Source: Xanthomonas sacchari (GTDB lineage: Bacteria > Pseudomonadota > Gammaproteobacteria > Xanthomonadales > Xanthomonadaceae). From it: a DNA stretch of 64,000 nucleotides. The notes under the pieces were generated by a model. That model ran no database searches, was not told the origin of the DNA, and was given only the letters and a program-made list of their open reading frames with translations. Shown here in pieces: positions 19,010 through 28,423 of the stretch (within the stretch, counting starts at the first letter, position 1; each line of letters begins with the position of its first letter). Both the position numbers and the translations under genes were made by a program. The stretch covers positions 3,162,001 to 3,226,000 of the forward strand of contig NZ_CP132343.1 of NCBI RefSeq assembly GCF_040529065.1, in the 5' to 3' direction.

Positions 19010-19118
19010 GGGATTGGGGATTCGGGATTGGGGATTCGCAGGAGCGGATACGCGTGGGACCGGAAGATTGGAGGGGAACTCGCTTCAACGAATCCCCAAT
19101 CCCCACTCCCGAATCCCC
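19010..19118. repeat. Inverted pair of GGGATTCGGGATTGGGG-type repeats between pheS and pheT
   Basis: A ~29-base block made of GGGATT(G)GGGATTCG units (19010-19038) is matched by an imperfect inverted copy (19089-19118), with ~50 bases between them. Transcribed, this could form a long hairpin in the pheS-pheT mRNA. A related unit lies at 21109-21138. These look like short interspersed intergenic repeats of Xanthomonas. Confidence 0.75.
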
Positions 19119-19122
19119 GCCC

Positions 19123-20130
<1,008 letters not shown>

Positions 20131-20216
20131 TCACTGCTCCGGCCGAACCGTGGCCACCGTGTCCCACCGATGCGGGACCTCACCTACCCGGCAGGCACCC
20201 CGCATCGGGACGCCCC

Positions 20217-20305
20217 AAAAACGCAAAAGGGGAAGGACTTGCGCCCTTCCCCTGCATGCCTGCGATGGCTCCCGCCGAAACCCCGCACGTGGACGCGCGG
20301 GTTTC
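20217..20305 (-). terminator. Two stacked hairpins between rplT and pheS (terminator/attenuator-like)
   Basis: In minus-strand order there is first a stem of about 9-10 bp with a short loop (20277-20305, GAAACCCGC pairing with GCGGGGTTTC). Next comes a 9-bp G/C-rich stem (20228-20236 with 20245-20253) followed by a T-rich run. This gives terminator shape upstream of pheST, either for the infC-rpmI-rplT transcript or as an attenuator. Confidence 0.6.
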
Positions 20306-20322
20306 TGCAGGGACTCGCAAAC

Positions 20323-20682
20323 TTATGCCGCCAGCGCGCCCTTCGCCTTCTCCGCCAGGGCGGCAAAGCCCTGCGCGTCGTGCACGGCGATGTCCGCCAG
20401 CACCTTGCGGTCGAGGGTGATGCCGGCCTTGAGCAGGCCGTTCATGAAACGGCTGTAGCTCATGCCGTTGATGCGGGCCGCCGCATTGATGCGGGTGATC
20501 CACAGCGAACGGAAATTGCGCTTCTTCTGCTTGCGGCCGATGTAGGCGTACTGCTGCGCCTTGATCACCGCCTGCTTGGCGACGCGGAAAACCTTGCGAC
20601 GGGCGTTGTAGTAGCCCTTGGCGAGGTTCAGAACTTTCTTGTGACGACGGCGCGCCTGGACGCCACGCTTGACTCGAGCCAT
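20323..20682 (-). CDS. rplT: 50S ribosomal protein L20
   Basis: 119 residues, the expected size, starting [20 protein letters not shown], with [20 protein letters not shown] and [20 protein letters not shown] typical of L20. It is a basic N-terminal extension plus a compact C-terminal domain binding 23S rRNA. It lies 10 bases after rpmI. In E. coli L20 represses its own operon; whether the leader here supports that is unknown. Confidence 0.98.
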   Translation of the reverse strand: MARVKRGVQARRRHKKVLNLAKGYYNARRKVFRVAKQAVIKAQQYAYIGRKQKKRNFRSLWITRINAAARINGMSYSRFMNGLLKAGITLDRKVLADIAVHDAQGFAALAEKAKGALAA

Positions 20683-20692
20683 GGTTCAGTCC

Positions 20693-20890
20693 TCAGAGGT
20701 AGGGAAGCATACGGTCCAGACGGCCTGCGTCCTCGGCACGGACGTGGTTCGTCTGCCGCAGGTTGCGCTTCCGCTTGGTCGCTTTCTTGGTGAGGATGTG
20801 GCTACGGTTGGCGTGGCCGGCCTTGTACTTGCCGGAGGCGGTCTTGCGGAAACGCTTGGCCGCCGCCCGGTTGGTCTTGATCTTGGGCAT
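20693..20890 (-). CDS. rpmI: 50S ribosomal protein L35
   Basis: 65 residues beginning [20 protein letters not shown], with the family's [20 protein letters not shown] stretch. It is a small basic large-subunit protein between infC and rplT in the conserved thrS-infC-rpmI-rplT order. It is preceded by an unusually long 379-base gap. Confidence 0.97.
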   Translation of the reverse strand: MPKIKTNRAAAKRFRKTASGKYKAGHANRSHILTKKATKRKRNLRQTNHVRAEDAGRLDRMLPYL

Positions 20891-21269
20891 TGCAATGTCC
20901 TTGATGGTGTTTTGTCACTGGTCAGGGCGGTGGCTGCGCCACACTTTCCGTCCGTGCCCTTACCTGCTTGTAAGCCCTTGATCCACTGAGGATCCGGGCG
21001 GGTCCTATTGCCGCCGGAGCGGCAAACCCGATGAACTGGGCCGCGCATTATGCCAGGGCTTGGAATGCCTTGCAAATCATGCGGTTCGGTGGGCGCGCAT
21101 TGGCGCGCCGGGAATCGAGAATGGGGAATGGGGAATCGAAAACGGCGCGCACGGCATCCCCACGCAGTCTGCGCCGGGGCAAAAAAGCCGGGATGACCAT
21201 GACAGAGGGCGCCGTTGGCGCCCGTGCGGCCGCGCGCCCGCACGGGGCGGGGCGCGATCCTGGACTGGG
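20891..21269 (-). other. 379-base infC-rpmI intergenic region
   Basis: No gene is seen. It contains a repeat unit related to the pheS-pheT repeats (about 21109-21138, GGGAATCG/GGGGAATGGGGAATCG), a 7-bp GGGCGCC stem (21207-21223), and a six-T tract on the minus strand (21181-21186). Together they could terminate or attenuate the thrS-infC message and give rpmI-rplT its own leader. Confidence 0.45.
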
Positions 21270-21794
21270 TCAGCGCTTCTTCGGCGCGATCATCATCACC
21301 ATCTGCCGGCCTTCCAGGCGCGGACGCGATTCGATGACGATGTCCTCGCCCAGATCGGCCTCGATCCGCGCGGCCATTTCGCGACCGAGCTCCTGATGGC
21401 TCATCTCGCGACCGCGGAAGCGGATGTTGACCTTGACCTTGTCGCCTTCCTCGATGAAGCGGCGCATGTTGCGCAGCTTGATCTGGTAATCGCCTTCGTC
21501 CGTGACCGGACGGAACTTGATTTCCTTGATCTCGACCTGCTTGGTCTTCTTCTTGGCTTCGTTGGCCTTCTTCTGCTGCTCGAACTTGAACTTGCCGAAG
21601 TCCATGATCTTGCAGACCGGCGGATCGGCCTGCGGCTGGATCTCGACCAGATCCAGGCCGTCTTCCTCGGCCATCGCCAGCGCTTCGTCGCGGCTCAACA
21701 CGCCGACCATCTCGCCGTCTGCGCCGATCACGCGCACGCGCGGCACGCGGATCTCTTGGTTCTTGCGATTCTGTTTGTTGTCAGGGGTACTGAT
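21270..21794 (-). CDS. infC: Translation initiation factor IF-3 (ATC start)
   Basis: 174 residues when begun at ATC (complement of 21792-21794). No ATG or GTG gives a complete N-terminus: the first GTG (21746) would drop 16 conserved residues ([16 protein letters not shown]). GGGAG lies eight bases before the ATC. The N-terminal domain ([20 protein letters not shown]), a lysine-rich linker near 80-95 and the C-terminal domain ([12 protein letters not shown], ending MMIAPKKR) are complete. IF-3 checks the initiator codon on the 30S subunit. infC genes are known for rare AUU-type starts that let IF-3 repress its own translation; ATC fits that scheme. Confidence 0.93.
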   Translation of the reverse strand: MSTPDNKQNRKNQEIRVPRVRVIGADGEMVGVLSRDEALAMAEEDGLDLVEIQPQADPPVCKIMDFGKFKFEQQKKANEAKKKTKQVEIKEIKFRPVTDEGDYQIKLRNMRRFIEEGDKVKVNIRFRGREMSHQELGREMAARIEADLGEDIVIESRPRLEGRQMVMMIAPKKR

Positions 21795-21820
21795 GTTGCA
21801 ATCTCCCAGGGGAATCGGAC

Positions 21821-21849
21821 TGGCGCGGACGGAGGCTCCGTCCGCGCCA
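21821..21849 (-). terminator. Perfect 13-bp hairpin between thrS and infC
   Basis: TGGCGCGGACGGA (21821-21833) pairs exactly with TCCGTCCGCGCCA (21837-21849) around a 3-base loop, just past the thrS stop and about 27 bases before the infC start. No T run follows on the minus strand, so an mRNA processing or stability element is as likely as a terminator. Confidence 0.6.
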
Positions 21850-21857
21850 GGGTGGTG

Positions 21858-23762
21858 TCACGCCAACTGCTCGGCGCGCAGCCGGTCGGCGAAGGCGGCG
21901 ACCGACATGGTGCCCAGATCCTCCCCCGACCGCGTACGGACCGCAATCGCGCCGTTCTCCGTCTCGCGGTCGCCCGCGACCAACAGGTACGGCACCCGCT
22001 GCAGCGTGTGTTCGCGAATCTTATAACCGATTTTTTCGTTCCGCAAATCGGCCTCGATGCGGAAGCCTTGATTTGCAAGGAGTTTCCGCACGTTGTCTAC
22101 ATAGTCTGCCTGCGCGTCCGTGATGTTCATGACCACGGCCTGCACCGGCGCCAGCCAGGCCGGGAACATCCCGGCGTGGTGCTCGATCAGGATGCCGATG
22201 AAGCGCTCCATCGAGCCGACGATGGCCCGGTGCAGCATGACCGGATGCTTCTTCTGGCTGTGCTCGTCCACGTACTCGGCGCCGAGGCGGCCGGGCATCA
22301 TGAAATCCACCTGCATGGTGCCGAGCTGCCAGGTGCGGCCGATCGCGTCCTTGAGGTGGTACTCGATCTTCGGGCCGTAGAAGGCGCCCTCGCCCGGCAG
22401 CTCCTGCCACTCCACGCCGCAGGCGCCGAGCGCGGCGCGCAGCGCGGCCTCGGCCTTGTCCCAGGTGGCGTCGTCGCCGAGGCGCTTTTCCGGGCGCAAG
22501 GCGATCTTGATCTGGATGTCGTCGAAGCCGAAGTCGCCGTACACCTTCAGCGCCTGTTGGTGGAAGGCGGTGACCTCGGCCTCGATCTGCTGCTCGGTGC
22601 AGAAGATGTGGCCATCGTCCTGGGTGAAGCCGCGCACGCGCAGGATGCCGTGCAGCGCGCCGGACGGCTCGTTGCGGTGGCAGGCGCCGAACTCGCCGTA
22701 GCGGATCGGCAGGTCGCGGTAGCTGTGCAGGCCCTGGTTGAACACCTGCACGTGGCCGGGGCAGTTCATCGGCTTGACCGCGTAGGTGCGCTTCTCCGAC
22801 TCGGTGAAGAACATGTTGTCCTGGTAATTGTCCCAGTGACCGGACTTCTGCCACAGCGACACGTCCAGGATCTGCGGGCAGCGCACCTCGCCGTAGCCGC
22901 TGTCGCGGTAGACCTTGCGCATGTACTGCTCGACCACCTGCCAGATCGACCAGCCCTTGGGGTGCCAGAACACCAGGCCCGGGCCCTCTTCCTGCAGGTG
23001 GAACAGGTCCTGCTGCTTGCCGATCTTGCGGTGGTCGCGCTTGTCGGCCTCCTCCATGCGCAGGATGTAGGCCTCAAGCTGCTTCTTGTCGGCCCAGGCG
23101 GTGCCGTAGATGCGCTGCAGCTGTTCGTTCTTGGCGTCGCCGCGCCAGTAGGCGCCGGAGATGCGGGTCAGCTTGAAGGCCTTGAGGAAGCGCGTGTTCG
23201 GCACGTGCGGGCCGCGACACATGTCCACGTATTCCTGGTGGTAGTACAGGCCCATCGCGGTGACGTCCTCGGGCATGTCCTCGATCAGCCGCAGCTTGTA
23301 GTCCTCGCCGCGCTGCTTGAACAACTCGATCACCTCGGCGCGCGGGGTGACCTTCTTGATCACGTCGTAGTCCTGCGCGATCAGCTCCTGCATGCGCTTC
23401 TCGATCGCCGCCATGTCCTCGGGGGTGAACGGGCGCTCGCTGTAGATGTCGTAGTAGAAGCCCTCGGCGATGACCGGGCCGATCACCATCTTGACCTCGG
23501 GATACAGCTGCTTGACCGCGTGGCCGACCAGGTGCGCGCAGGAGTGGCGGATGATCTCCACGCCCTCGGCGTCCTTGGCGGTGATCAGGCGCAGGCTGGC
23601 GTCGTGGTCGATGAGGTCGCAGGCGTCGACCAGGCGGCCGTCGACCTGGCCGGCGATGGTCGCCTTGGCCAGGCCGGGGCCGATGGACTGGGCCACGTCC
23701 ATGGGGCTGACGGGATGTTCGAATTCGCGGCGGCTGCCGTCGGGGAGCGTGATCGTGATCAT
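21858..23762 (-). CDS. thrS: Threonine-tRNA ligase
   Basis: 634 residues. It has an N-terminal TGS domain ([18 protein letters not shown]), the HxxxH editing domain (about 65-225, including [15 protein letters not shown]), a class II core with [33 protein letters not shown] and TQDDGHIF, and a C-terminal anticodon-binding domain. It loads Thr on tRNA-Thr in the cytoplasm. The ATG at 23762 gives the usual length. It starts the thrS-infC-rpmI-rplT series and is divergent from the lacI-type gene with ~360 bases between them. Confidence 0.98.
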   Translation of the reverse strand: MITITLPDGSRREFEHPVSPMDVAQSIGPGLAKATIAGQVDGRLVDACDLIDHDASLRLITAKDAEGVEIIRHSCAHLVGHAVKQLYPEVKMVIGPVIAEGFYYDIYSERPFTPEDMAAIEKRMQELIAQDYDVIKKVTPRAEVIELFKQRGEDYKLRLIEDMPEDVTAMGLYYHQEYVDMCRGPHVPNTRFLKAFKLTRISGAYWRGDAKNEQLQRIYGTAWADKKQLEAYILRMEEADKRDHRKIGKQQDLFHLQEEGPGLVFWHPKGWSIWQVVEQYMRKVYRDSGYGEVRCPQILDVSLWQKSGHWDNYQDNMFFTESEKRTYAVKPMNCPGHVQVFNQGLHSYRDLPIRYGEFGACHRNEPSGALHGILRVRGFTQDDGHIFCTEQQIEAEVTAFHQQALKVYGDFGFDDIQIKIALRPEKRLGDDATWDKAEAALRAALGACGVEWQELPGEGAFYGPKIEYHLKDAIGRTWQLGTMQVDFMMPGRLGAEYVDEHSQKKHPVMLHRAIVGSMERFIGILIEHHAGMFPAWLAPVQAVVMNITDAQADYVDNVRKLLANQGFRIEADLRNEKIGYKIREHTLQRVPYLLVAGDRETENGAIAVRTRSGEDLGTMSVAAFADRLRAEQLA

Positions 23763-23976
23763 GGGAGTCGGCGGAAAGGGAAACTGGGGGATGACGTCCG
23801 CGCCACCTCGGCGGCAGGCCAGCCTGGGTGCGGGACAGAAAGAAGGCGCCACAAGGGCGCCTGCTCGGACAGCCTTGGGCGGGAACTCAAGCGAGGGCGG
23901 TGGTAGTGCTCATGTCGCACGCTCGGCCGGCGTTGCCGCGGGCCACCCATGTCCGGATCTTGTGGTGGGGCAAGAT

Positions 23977-24022
23977 GGTAAACCAATCTTTACCAAAACG
24001 GTAAACATCGGTATTGACCGAT
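23977..24022. promoter_or_regulatory. Chain of dyads between thrS and the lacI-type gene
   Basis: GGTAAA (23977-23982), TTTACC (23989-23994) and GGTAAA (24000-24005) form two overlapping inverted repeats with spacers of 6 and 5. ATCGGT-N4-ACCGAT (24007-24022) follows immediately. The local base composition is lower in GC. This looks like an operator array; which protein binds is not shown. Confidence 0.55.
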
Positions 24023-24126
24023 ATTGGAGACACAACGATGTTGGGGACAAGAGGAAGAGGACAGGTCACGCCGCCACTCTCTCGCCTTCGCTGCGCCGCA
24101 GCAAGAGCTACAGCGGCCGCCATGGC

Positions 24127-25194
24127 ATGCTTCGCCGACGTTTTCTCCGCACCGGACGCGCCGTCATCAAAGGCAAGGCCACATCGCTGGACATCGCCTA
24201 CCTGGCAGGCGTGTCGCAACCCACCGTCTCGCGCGCGCTGCGCGGCAGCCCGGCGGTCAACGAGCAGACCCGGCGCAAGATCCTGGCGATCGCGCGCGAG
24301 CTGAACTACAAAGTCGACAAGCACGCCTCCAGCCTGCGCCTGCGCAACGCCGGGACCCTGGCGCTGCTGTTCTTCGAAGACCCGACCACCGACGACTCGC
24401 TGATCAACCCGTTCTTCCACTCGATGCTGGGGTCGATCACCCGCGCCTGCGCCCGCCATGGCTACGACCTGCTGGTGTCGTTCCAGCAGTTGTCGGACAA
24501 CTGGCGCGCCGACTATGGCGACAGCCAGAAGGCCGACGGGCTGATCCTGCTCGGCTATGGCGACTACCTGCAGGCGCAGCAGCGGCTGCAGCACCTGGTC
24601 GACCAGGGCACGCATTTCGTGCGCTGGGGCGCGGTGCTGCCCGGGCAGCCGGGGGTGTCGATCGGCAGCGACAACTTCCAGGGCGGCCACGACATCACCG
24701 CGCACCTGCTGGCGCAGGGCCGCCGCCGCATCGCCTTCCTCGGCGACGCCTCCAACCATTACCCCGAGTTCCTGGAACGCTACCGCGGCCACCTGCAGGC
24801 GCTGCGCGCGGCCGGCGCCGAGGCCACGCCGGCGCTGCAGGTCGATGCGATCACCACCGAGCAGTCCGGCTACGAGGCCGCGCTGGCCCTGCTCGGCCGC
24901 GGCGAACGCTTCGATGCGCTGTTCGCCGCCAGCGACCTGATCGCCATCGGCGCGCTGAAGGCCTTGCGCGAGCACGGCCTGCGCGTGCCCGAGGACGTGG
25001 CCCTGGCCGGCTTCGACGATATTCCGGTGGCCGCCAGCGTCGATCCGGCGTTGTCGACGGTGCAGCAGGACACCAAGCTGGCCGGCGCGGTGCTGGTGGA
25101 CACCCTGCTGGCGCAGATCGCCGGGCAGCCGGTGAGCAGCCGCACCCTGCCGGTGACGCTGGCGCTGCGCGGCTCGTCGCTGCTGCGCAACTGA
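24127..25194 (+). CDS. LacI-family transcriptional regulator (maltodextrin locus)
   Basis: 355 residues. The helix-turn-helix is at about residues 16-40 (TSLDIAYLAGVSQPTVSRAL), followed by hinge RGSPAVNEQTRRKILAIARE and LNYKVDKHASSLRLR. The rest is a periplasmic-binding-protein-like ligand domain (HDITAHLLAQGRRRIAFLGD, FDALFAASDLIAIGALKALR, PEDVALAGFDDIPVAASVDP). An ATG at 24127 precedes the HTH by 15 residues; the true start could be a non-ATG codon closer to it. It stands at the head of a starch/maltodextrin locus whose promoters share a LacI-type 14-bp near-palindrome, so it is the natural candidate regulator, comparable in context to MalR of Caulobacter. The effector is inferred to be a malto-oligosaccharide or glucose derivative. 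Confidence 0.9.
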   Translation: MLRRRFLRTGRAVIKGKATSLDIAYLAGVSQPTVSRALRGSPAVNEQTRRKILAIARELNYKVDKHASSLRLRNAGTLALLFFEDPTTDDSLINPFFHSMLGSITRACARHGYDLLVSFQQLSDNWRADYGDSQKADGLILLGYGDYLQAQQRLQHLVDQGTHFVRWGAVLPGQPGVSIGSDNFQGGHDITAHLLAQGRRRIAFLGDASNHYPEFLERYRGHLQALRAAGAEATPALQVDAITTEQSGYEAALALLGRGERFDALFAASDLIAIGALKALREHGLRVPEDVALAGFDDIPVAASVDPALSTVQQDTKLAGAVLVDTLLAQIAGQPVSSRTLPVTLALRGSSLLRN

Positions 25195-25256
25195 CCCCTG
25201 CTCGGGCGCCGACGCGCCGACGGCCGGCGCGCTGACGCCGACCGGCAGCGCCGCGT

Positions 25257-26942
25257 TCACGGCGTCGGCGCGGCCCCGTCCTTGGCCGCCATCAGCCAGC
25301 GCAGCCGCGCGCGCAGGTCCGGGCGCACGATCGGCGCATCGGACAGGAACACGCGCACGCCGTGTGCCGGCACCTCGGCGCGCAGCGCCTCGGTCACCTC
25401 GGTGGCGCTGCCATCGAAGCCGTCGTGCCAGGTGCCGGGCTGCAGGTAGCGGCGCACTTCCAGCGTGCGCGGCGCGTCGCTCTTGTTCAGCAGCACCAGC
25501 GCGGTCTGGGTTGTACCCGCATGCTGGAACACCCGGTAGAACACCGCCTCGTCGCCGGACAGCTGCAGGTTGAGCTGCAGGCCGCGCTGCAGCGCCGGGC
25601 TGCGCTGGCGCAGCGTGGCGATGCGCCGCAGCGGCGCGAAGATCGGGCTGCTGGGCGCCGCGTTCACCCTCTCCTGGCCGAAGTAGTTGCGATTGCCGGC
25701 ATGCTCGGCGCGCCCGCGCATGAAGCCGGTCTCCGAGCCGTAGTAGATCACCGGGATGCCGCGCGCGGTGAACAGCCAGTTGTGCGCGTCGATGAAGCCG
25801 GCGTCGCTGGCGTCCAGCCGCGCCATGTCGTGGTTGTCGTAGAAGGTCATCAGCTCGTACGGATTGGCGTACGGGCCGCGCTCCAGGTACAGCGCCGGCT
25901 GCAGCGTCTCGTAGCCGCGCTGGGCGTGGCCGAAGGTCGCCGCCAGTGCTTGCTTGAGCGGGAAATCCAGCACACTGACGCCGGCGTTGCTGGCCCAGGT
26001 GTGGCCGGCGATCTTGTGCGCGTTGTAGTCGAAGTCCTCGCCGAACATGAACATGCCCGGGCGCTGCGCGCGGATGCGGCGCACGAACTCATGCCAGAAG
26101 CTGTCCGGCATCCAGCCGATGGTGTCGATGCGGAACGCATCGGCGCCCTGCCCCAGCCACTGCGAATAGGCGCCGACCAGGTACTCCATCACCGCCGGGT
26201 TGCGCTCGTTGAAATCCGACAGCTGCGCCAGGTTACCGCCGGTGTTGTAGAACGCGTGCAGCGGGTTGTGCGCCGGGTCCAGCCTGGACGGCGGCAGGTT
26301 CTGGTGGTCGGCGATGAGCTTGCCGTCGCGATCGAACACCTGGCCGAACATCGGCTGCCGCTTGGGCATGGTCCAGGCCGGCGAGCCGTGGTTGCCGACG
26401 ATGTCCAGCACCACCTTCAGCTGCTGCGCGTGCATCGCCTGGGTGAAGCCGGCGAAATCCAGACCGGGGCTCGGCAGGTGTTCGTCGAGCTTGTAGAAGT
26501 TCACACCCCAGTAGCCGTGGTAGCCGGTCTTGCCGCGGTCGCTCAGCGAGCTGCCCCAGGTGATCGGCTTGCCGCCGGTGAAGGCCTCGTCCGGGTTGTC
26601 GACGATCGGGGTGATCCACACCGCGCCAAAGCCCAGGTCGCGGATGTAGCCGGCGTTGTCGACCACGCCCTTGAAGTCGCCGCCGAGGTAGCCGATGTTG
26701 TCACTCTCGCCCGGCGGCGCCGGGATCGGGATATCGAAGGTGCGGTGCGCGCCGCCCTGGTCGCGGTGATCGTTGCCCGGATCGCCGTTGACGAAGCGGT
26801 CGGTGACCACGAAGTACACCGCCTCGCTGGCGAACGGCTCCAGCGTGCCGTAGAACTCCTCCTGCGCAGGCGCCTGGGCCTGCGCCGACGCGGCGCAGGC
26901 CCCCAGCAGAGCCAGCGCCAACAGCGACATCCGATCGATCAT
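25257..26942 (-). CDS. GH13 alpha-amylase / cyclomaltodextrin glucanotransferase-like enzyme
   Basis: 561 residues with a signal peptide (about 1-22, ending AQA), so it is exported. All four GH13 regions are present: DIVGNH (180-185), GADAFRID with nucleophile D273, FGEDFD with acid/base E302, and DNHD with D372. AVYFVVTDRFVNGDPGND near residue 41 resembles the calcium-site region of CGTases and related amylases. It is shorter than a full CGTase (~700), ending after a C-domain, so there is no obvious starch-binding domain E; amylase activity is as likely as cyclisation. It overlaps the end of the MFS gene by 4 bases and is the third gene of the operon that starts at 30621. Confidence 0.88.
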   Translation of the reverse strand: MIDRMSLLALALLGACAASAQAQAPAQEEFYGTLEPFASEAVYFVVTDRFVNGDPGNDHRDQGGAHRTFDIPIPAPPGESDNIGYLGGDFKGVVDNAGYIRDLGFGAVWITPIVDNPDEAFTGGKPITWGSSLSDRGKTGYHGYWGVNFYKLDEHLPSPGLDFAGFTQAMHAQQLKVVLDIVGNHGSPAWTMPKRQPMFGQVFDRDGKLIADHQNLPPSRLDPAHNPLHAFYNTGGNLAQLSDFNERNPAVMEYLVGAYSQWLGQGADAFRIDTIGWMPDSFWHEFVRRIRAQRPGMFMFGEDFDYNAHKIAGHTWASNAGVSVLDFPLKQALAATFGHAQRGYETLQPALYLERGPYANPYELMTFYDNHDMARLDASDAGFIDAHNWLFTARGIPVIYYGSETGFMRGRAEHAGNRNYFGQERVNAAPSSPIFAPLRRIATLRQRSPALQRGLQLNLQLSGDEAVFYRVFQHAGTTQTALVLLNKSDAPRTLEVRRYLQPGTWHDGFDGSATEVTEALRAEVPAHGVRVFLSDAPIVRPDLRARLRWLMAAKDGAAPTP

Positions 26943-28423
26943 GCGTTCGCTCCCGAATCCGACGGCACCCACAGCACGCACAGCGCCGCCACCAGCAGGC
27001 TGCCGCCGCCGATCGCCAGCGCGTACAGCGGCCGGCCGCCGAGCCAGTGCGTGAGCACGAAGCCCAGCACGCTGACCGCGACCAACTGCGGGATCACGAT
27101 GAAGAAATTGAAGATGCCCATGTACACGCCCATCTTCGCCGCCGGCACGCTGTCCGACAGCAAGGCGTAGGGCAGCGACAGGATCGAGGCCCAGGCGAAG
27201 CCCACGCCGACCATCGACAGCAGCAGCCACTGCGGATCGCGGATCCACAGGAACGACAGCAGGCCGGCCGCGCCCAGGCACAGGTTGAGCAGGTGGCTCA
27301 TGCGCAGCCCGCAGGCGCGCACCAGCAGCGGGATCGCGATCGCGGCCAGTGCGGCGAAGCCGTTGTAGGCGGCGAACAGCACGCCGACCCAGTTTGCCCC
27401 GTCGTTGTAGGCCGCCGAGGTCGCGTCGTGGGTGCCGTAGTGGGTCTGGGTGACCGCGGCGGTGGTGTAGATCCACATCGCGAACAGCGCGAACCAGGAG
27501 AAGAACTGCACCCAGGCCAGGCGCCGCATCGCCTGCGGCATGGTCTGCAGATCGCAGACGATCGCCGCCAGCATGTATCCGCGGCGCAGGCGCGGCGCCA
27601 CACCCTGCAGCAGGCCGTAGCCGAGGCACAGGCCGGCCAGCACGTACAGCATGCGGTCGCCGCCGCTGAAGGCGATCGCCGCCGCCCCGGCGATGCCCAC
27701 CGCGCACCACAACGCGGCGGCGCCATCGGCACGGCGCGGCTGCGCCGCCGTGGCGGCCGGTGTGGCGCCGTCGAAGCCGTGCAGGGCTTCGGGCGGATAT
27801 TCGCGGGTACGCAGCACGGTCCAGCCGATGGACAGGAACAGCACCACACCGCCGAGATAGAACGCGTAGCGCACCGTCGCCGGCACCTCGCCGGGGGCGG
27901 CGGTATTGCTGACGCCCCAGTGCGCCAGCAGCCACGGCAGCATGCTCGCCACCACGGCGCCAACGCCGATGAAGAAGCTCTGCATCGCATAGCCGGCGGC
28001 GCGCTGGCGCGTCGGCAACTGGTCGCCGACGAAGGCGCGGAACGGCTCCATCGAGATGTTGATCGAGGCGTCCAGCACCCACAGCGTGCCGGCCGCCACC
28101 CACAGCGCCGGCGAGTTCGGCATCACCAGCAGGGCCAACGTGGCGAACAGCGCGCCGACCATGAAGTACGGGCGACGCCGGCCGAAGCGGTTCCAGGTGC
28201 GGTCGGACAGGTAGCCGACGATCGGCTGCACGATCAGGCCGGTCAGCGGTGCGGCGATCCACAGTCCCGGCACCTGCTCCATGTCGGCACCCAGGGTCTG
28301 GAAGATGCGACTGGCATTGGCGTTCTGCAGCGCGAAGCCGAACTGGATGCCGAGGAAGCCGAAGCACATGTTCCAGATCTGCCAGAACGACAGCGCCGGC
28401 TTGGCGCGTGGCACGGCGCTCAT
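26939..28423 (-). CDS. MFS sugar transporter (maltose/sucrose permease type)
   Basis: 494 residues with about 12 hydrophobic helices. It resembles the GPH/SUC-like sugar permeases: an N-terminal LSFWQIWNMCFGFLGIQFGF, then GLIVQPIVGYLSDRTWNRFGRRRPYFMVG (loop 2-3 signature), and DQLPTRQRAAGYAMQSFFIG. It probably moves maltose or short maltodextrins across the inner membrane by proton symport. Start and stop each overlap the neighbouring genes by 4 bases, so it is coupled with the glycosidase upstream and the amylase downstream. The layout matches a TonB receptor plus MFS permease pathway such as MalA/MalY in Caulobacter. Substrate is inferred. Confidence 0.88.
   Translation of the reverse strand: MSAVPRAKPALSFWQIWNMCFGFLGIQFGFALQNANASRIFQTLGADMEQVPGLWIAAPLTGLIVQPIVGYLSDRTWNRFGRRRPYFMVGALFATLALLVMPNSPALWVAAGTLWVLDASINISMEPFRAFVGDQLPTRQRAAGYAMQSFFIGVGAVVASMLPWLLAHWGVSNTAAPGEVPATVRYAFYLGGVVLFLSIGWTVLRTREYPPEALHGFDGATPAATAAQPRRADGAAALWCAVGIAGAAAIAFSGGDRMLYVLAGLCLGYGLLQGVAPRLRRGYMLAAIVCDLQTMPQAMRRLAWVQFFSWFALFAMWIYTTAAVTQTHYGTHDATSAAYNDGANWVGVLFAAYNGFAALAAIAIPLLVRACGLRMSHLLNLCLGAAGLLSFLWIRDPQWLLLSMVGVGFAWASILSLPYALLSDSVPAAKMGVYMGIFNFFIVIPQLVAVSVLGFVLTHWLGGRPLYALAIGGGSLLVAALCVLWVPSDSGANA

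Noticed and set aside
24127-25194. The GGTAAA dyads as autoregulatory site of the same LacI-type protein
   Set aside because: The half-site differs wholly from the TGCATACGTATTCA operator assigned to the locus, so this link is not supported by sequence; kept only as an unassigned operator array.
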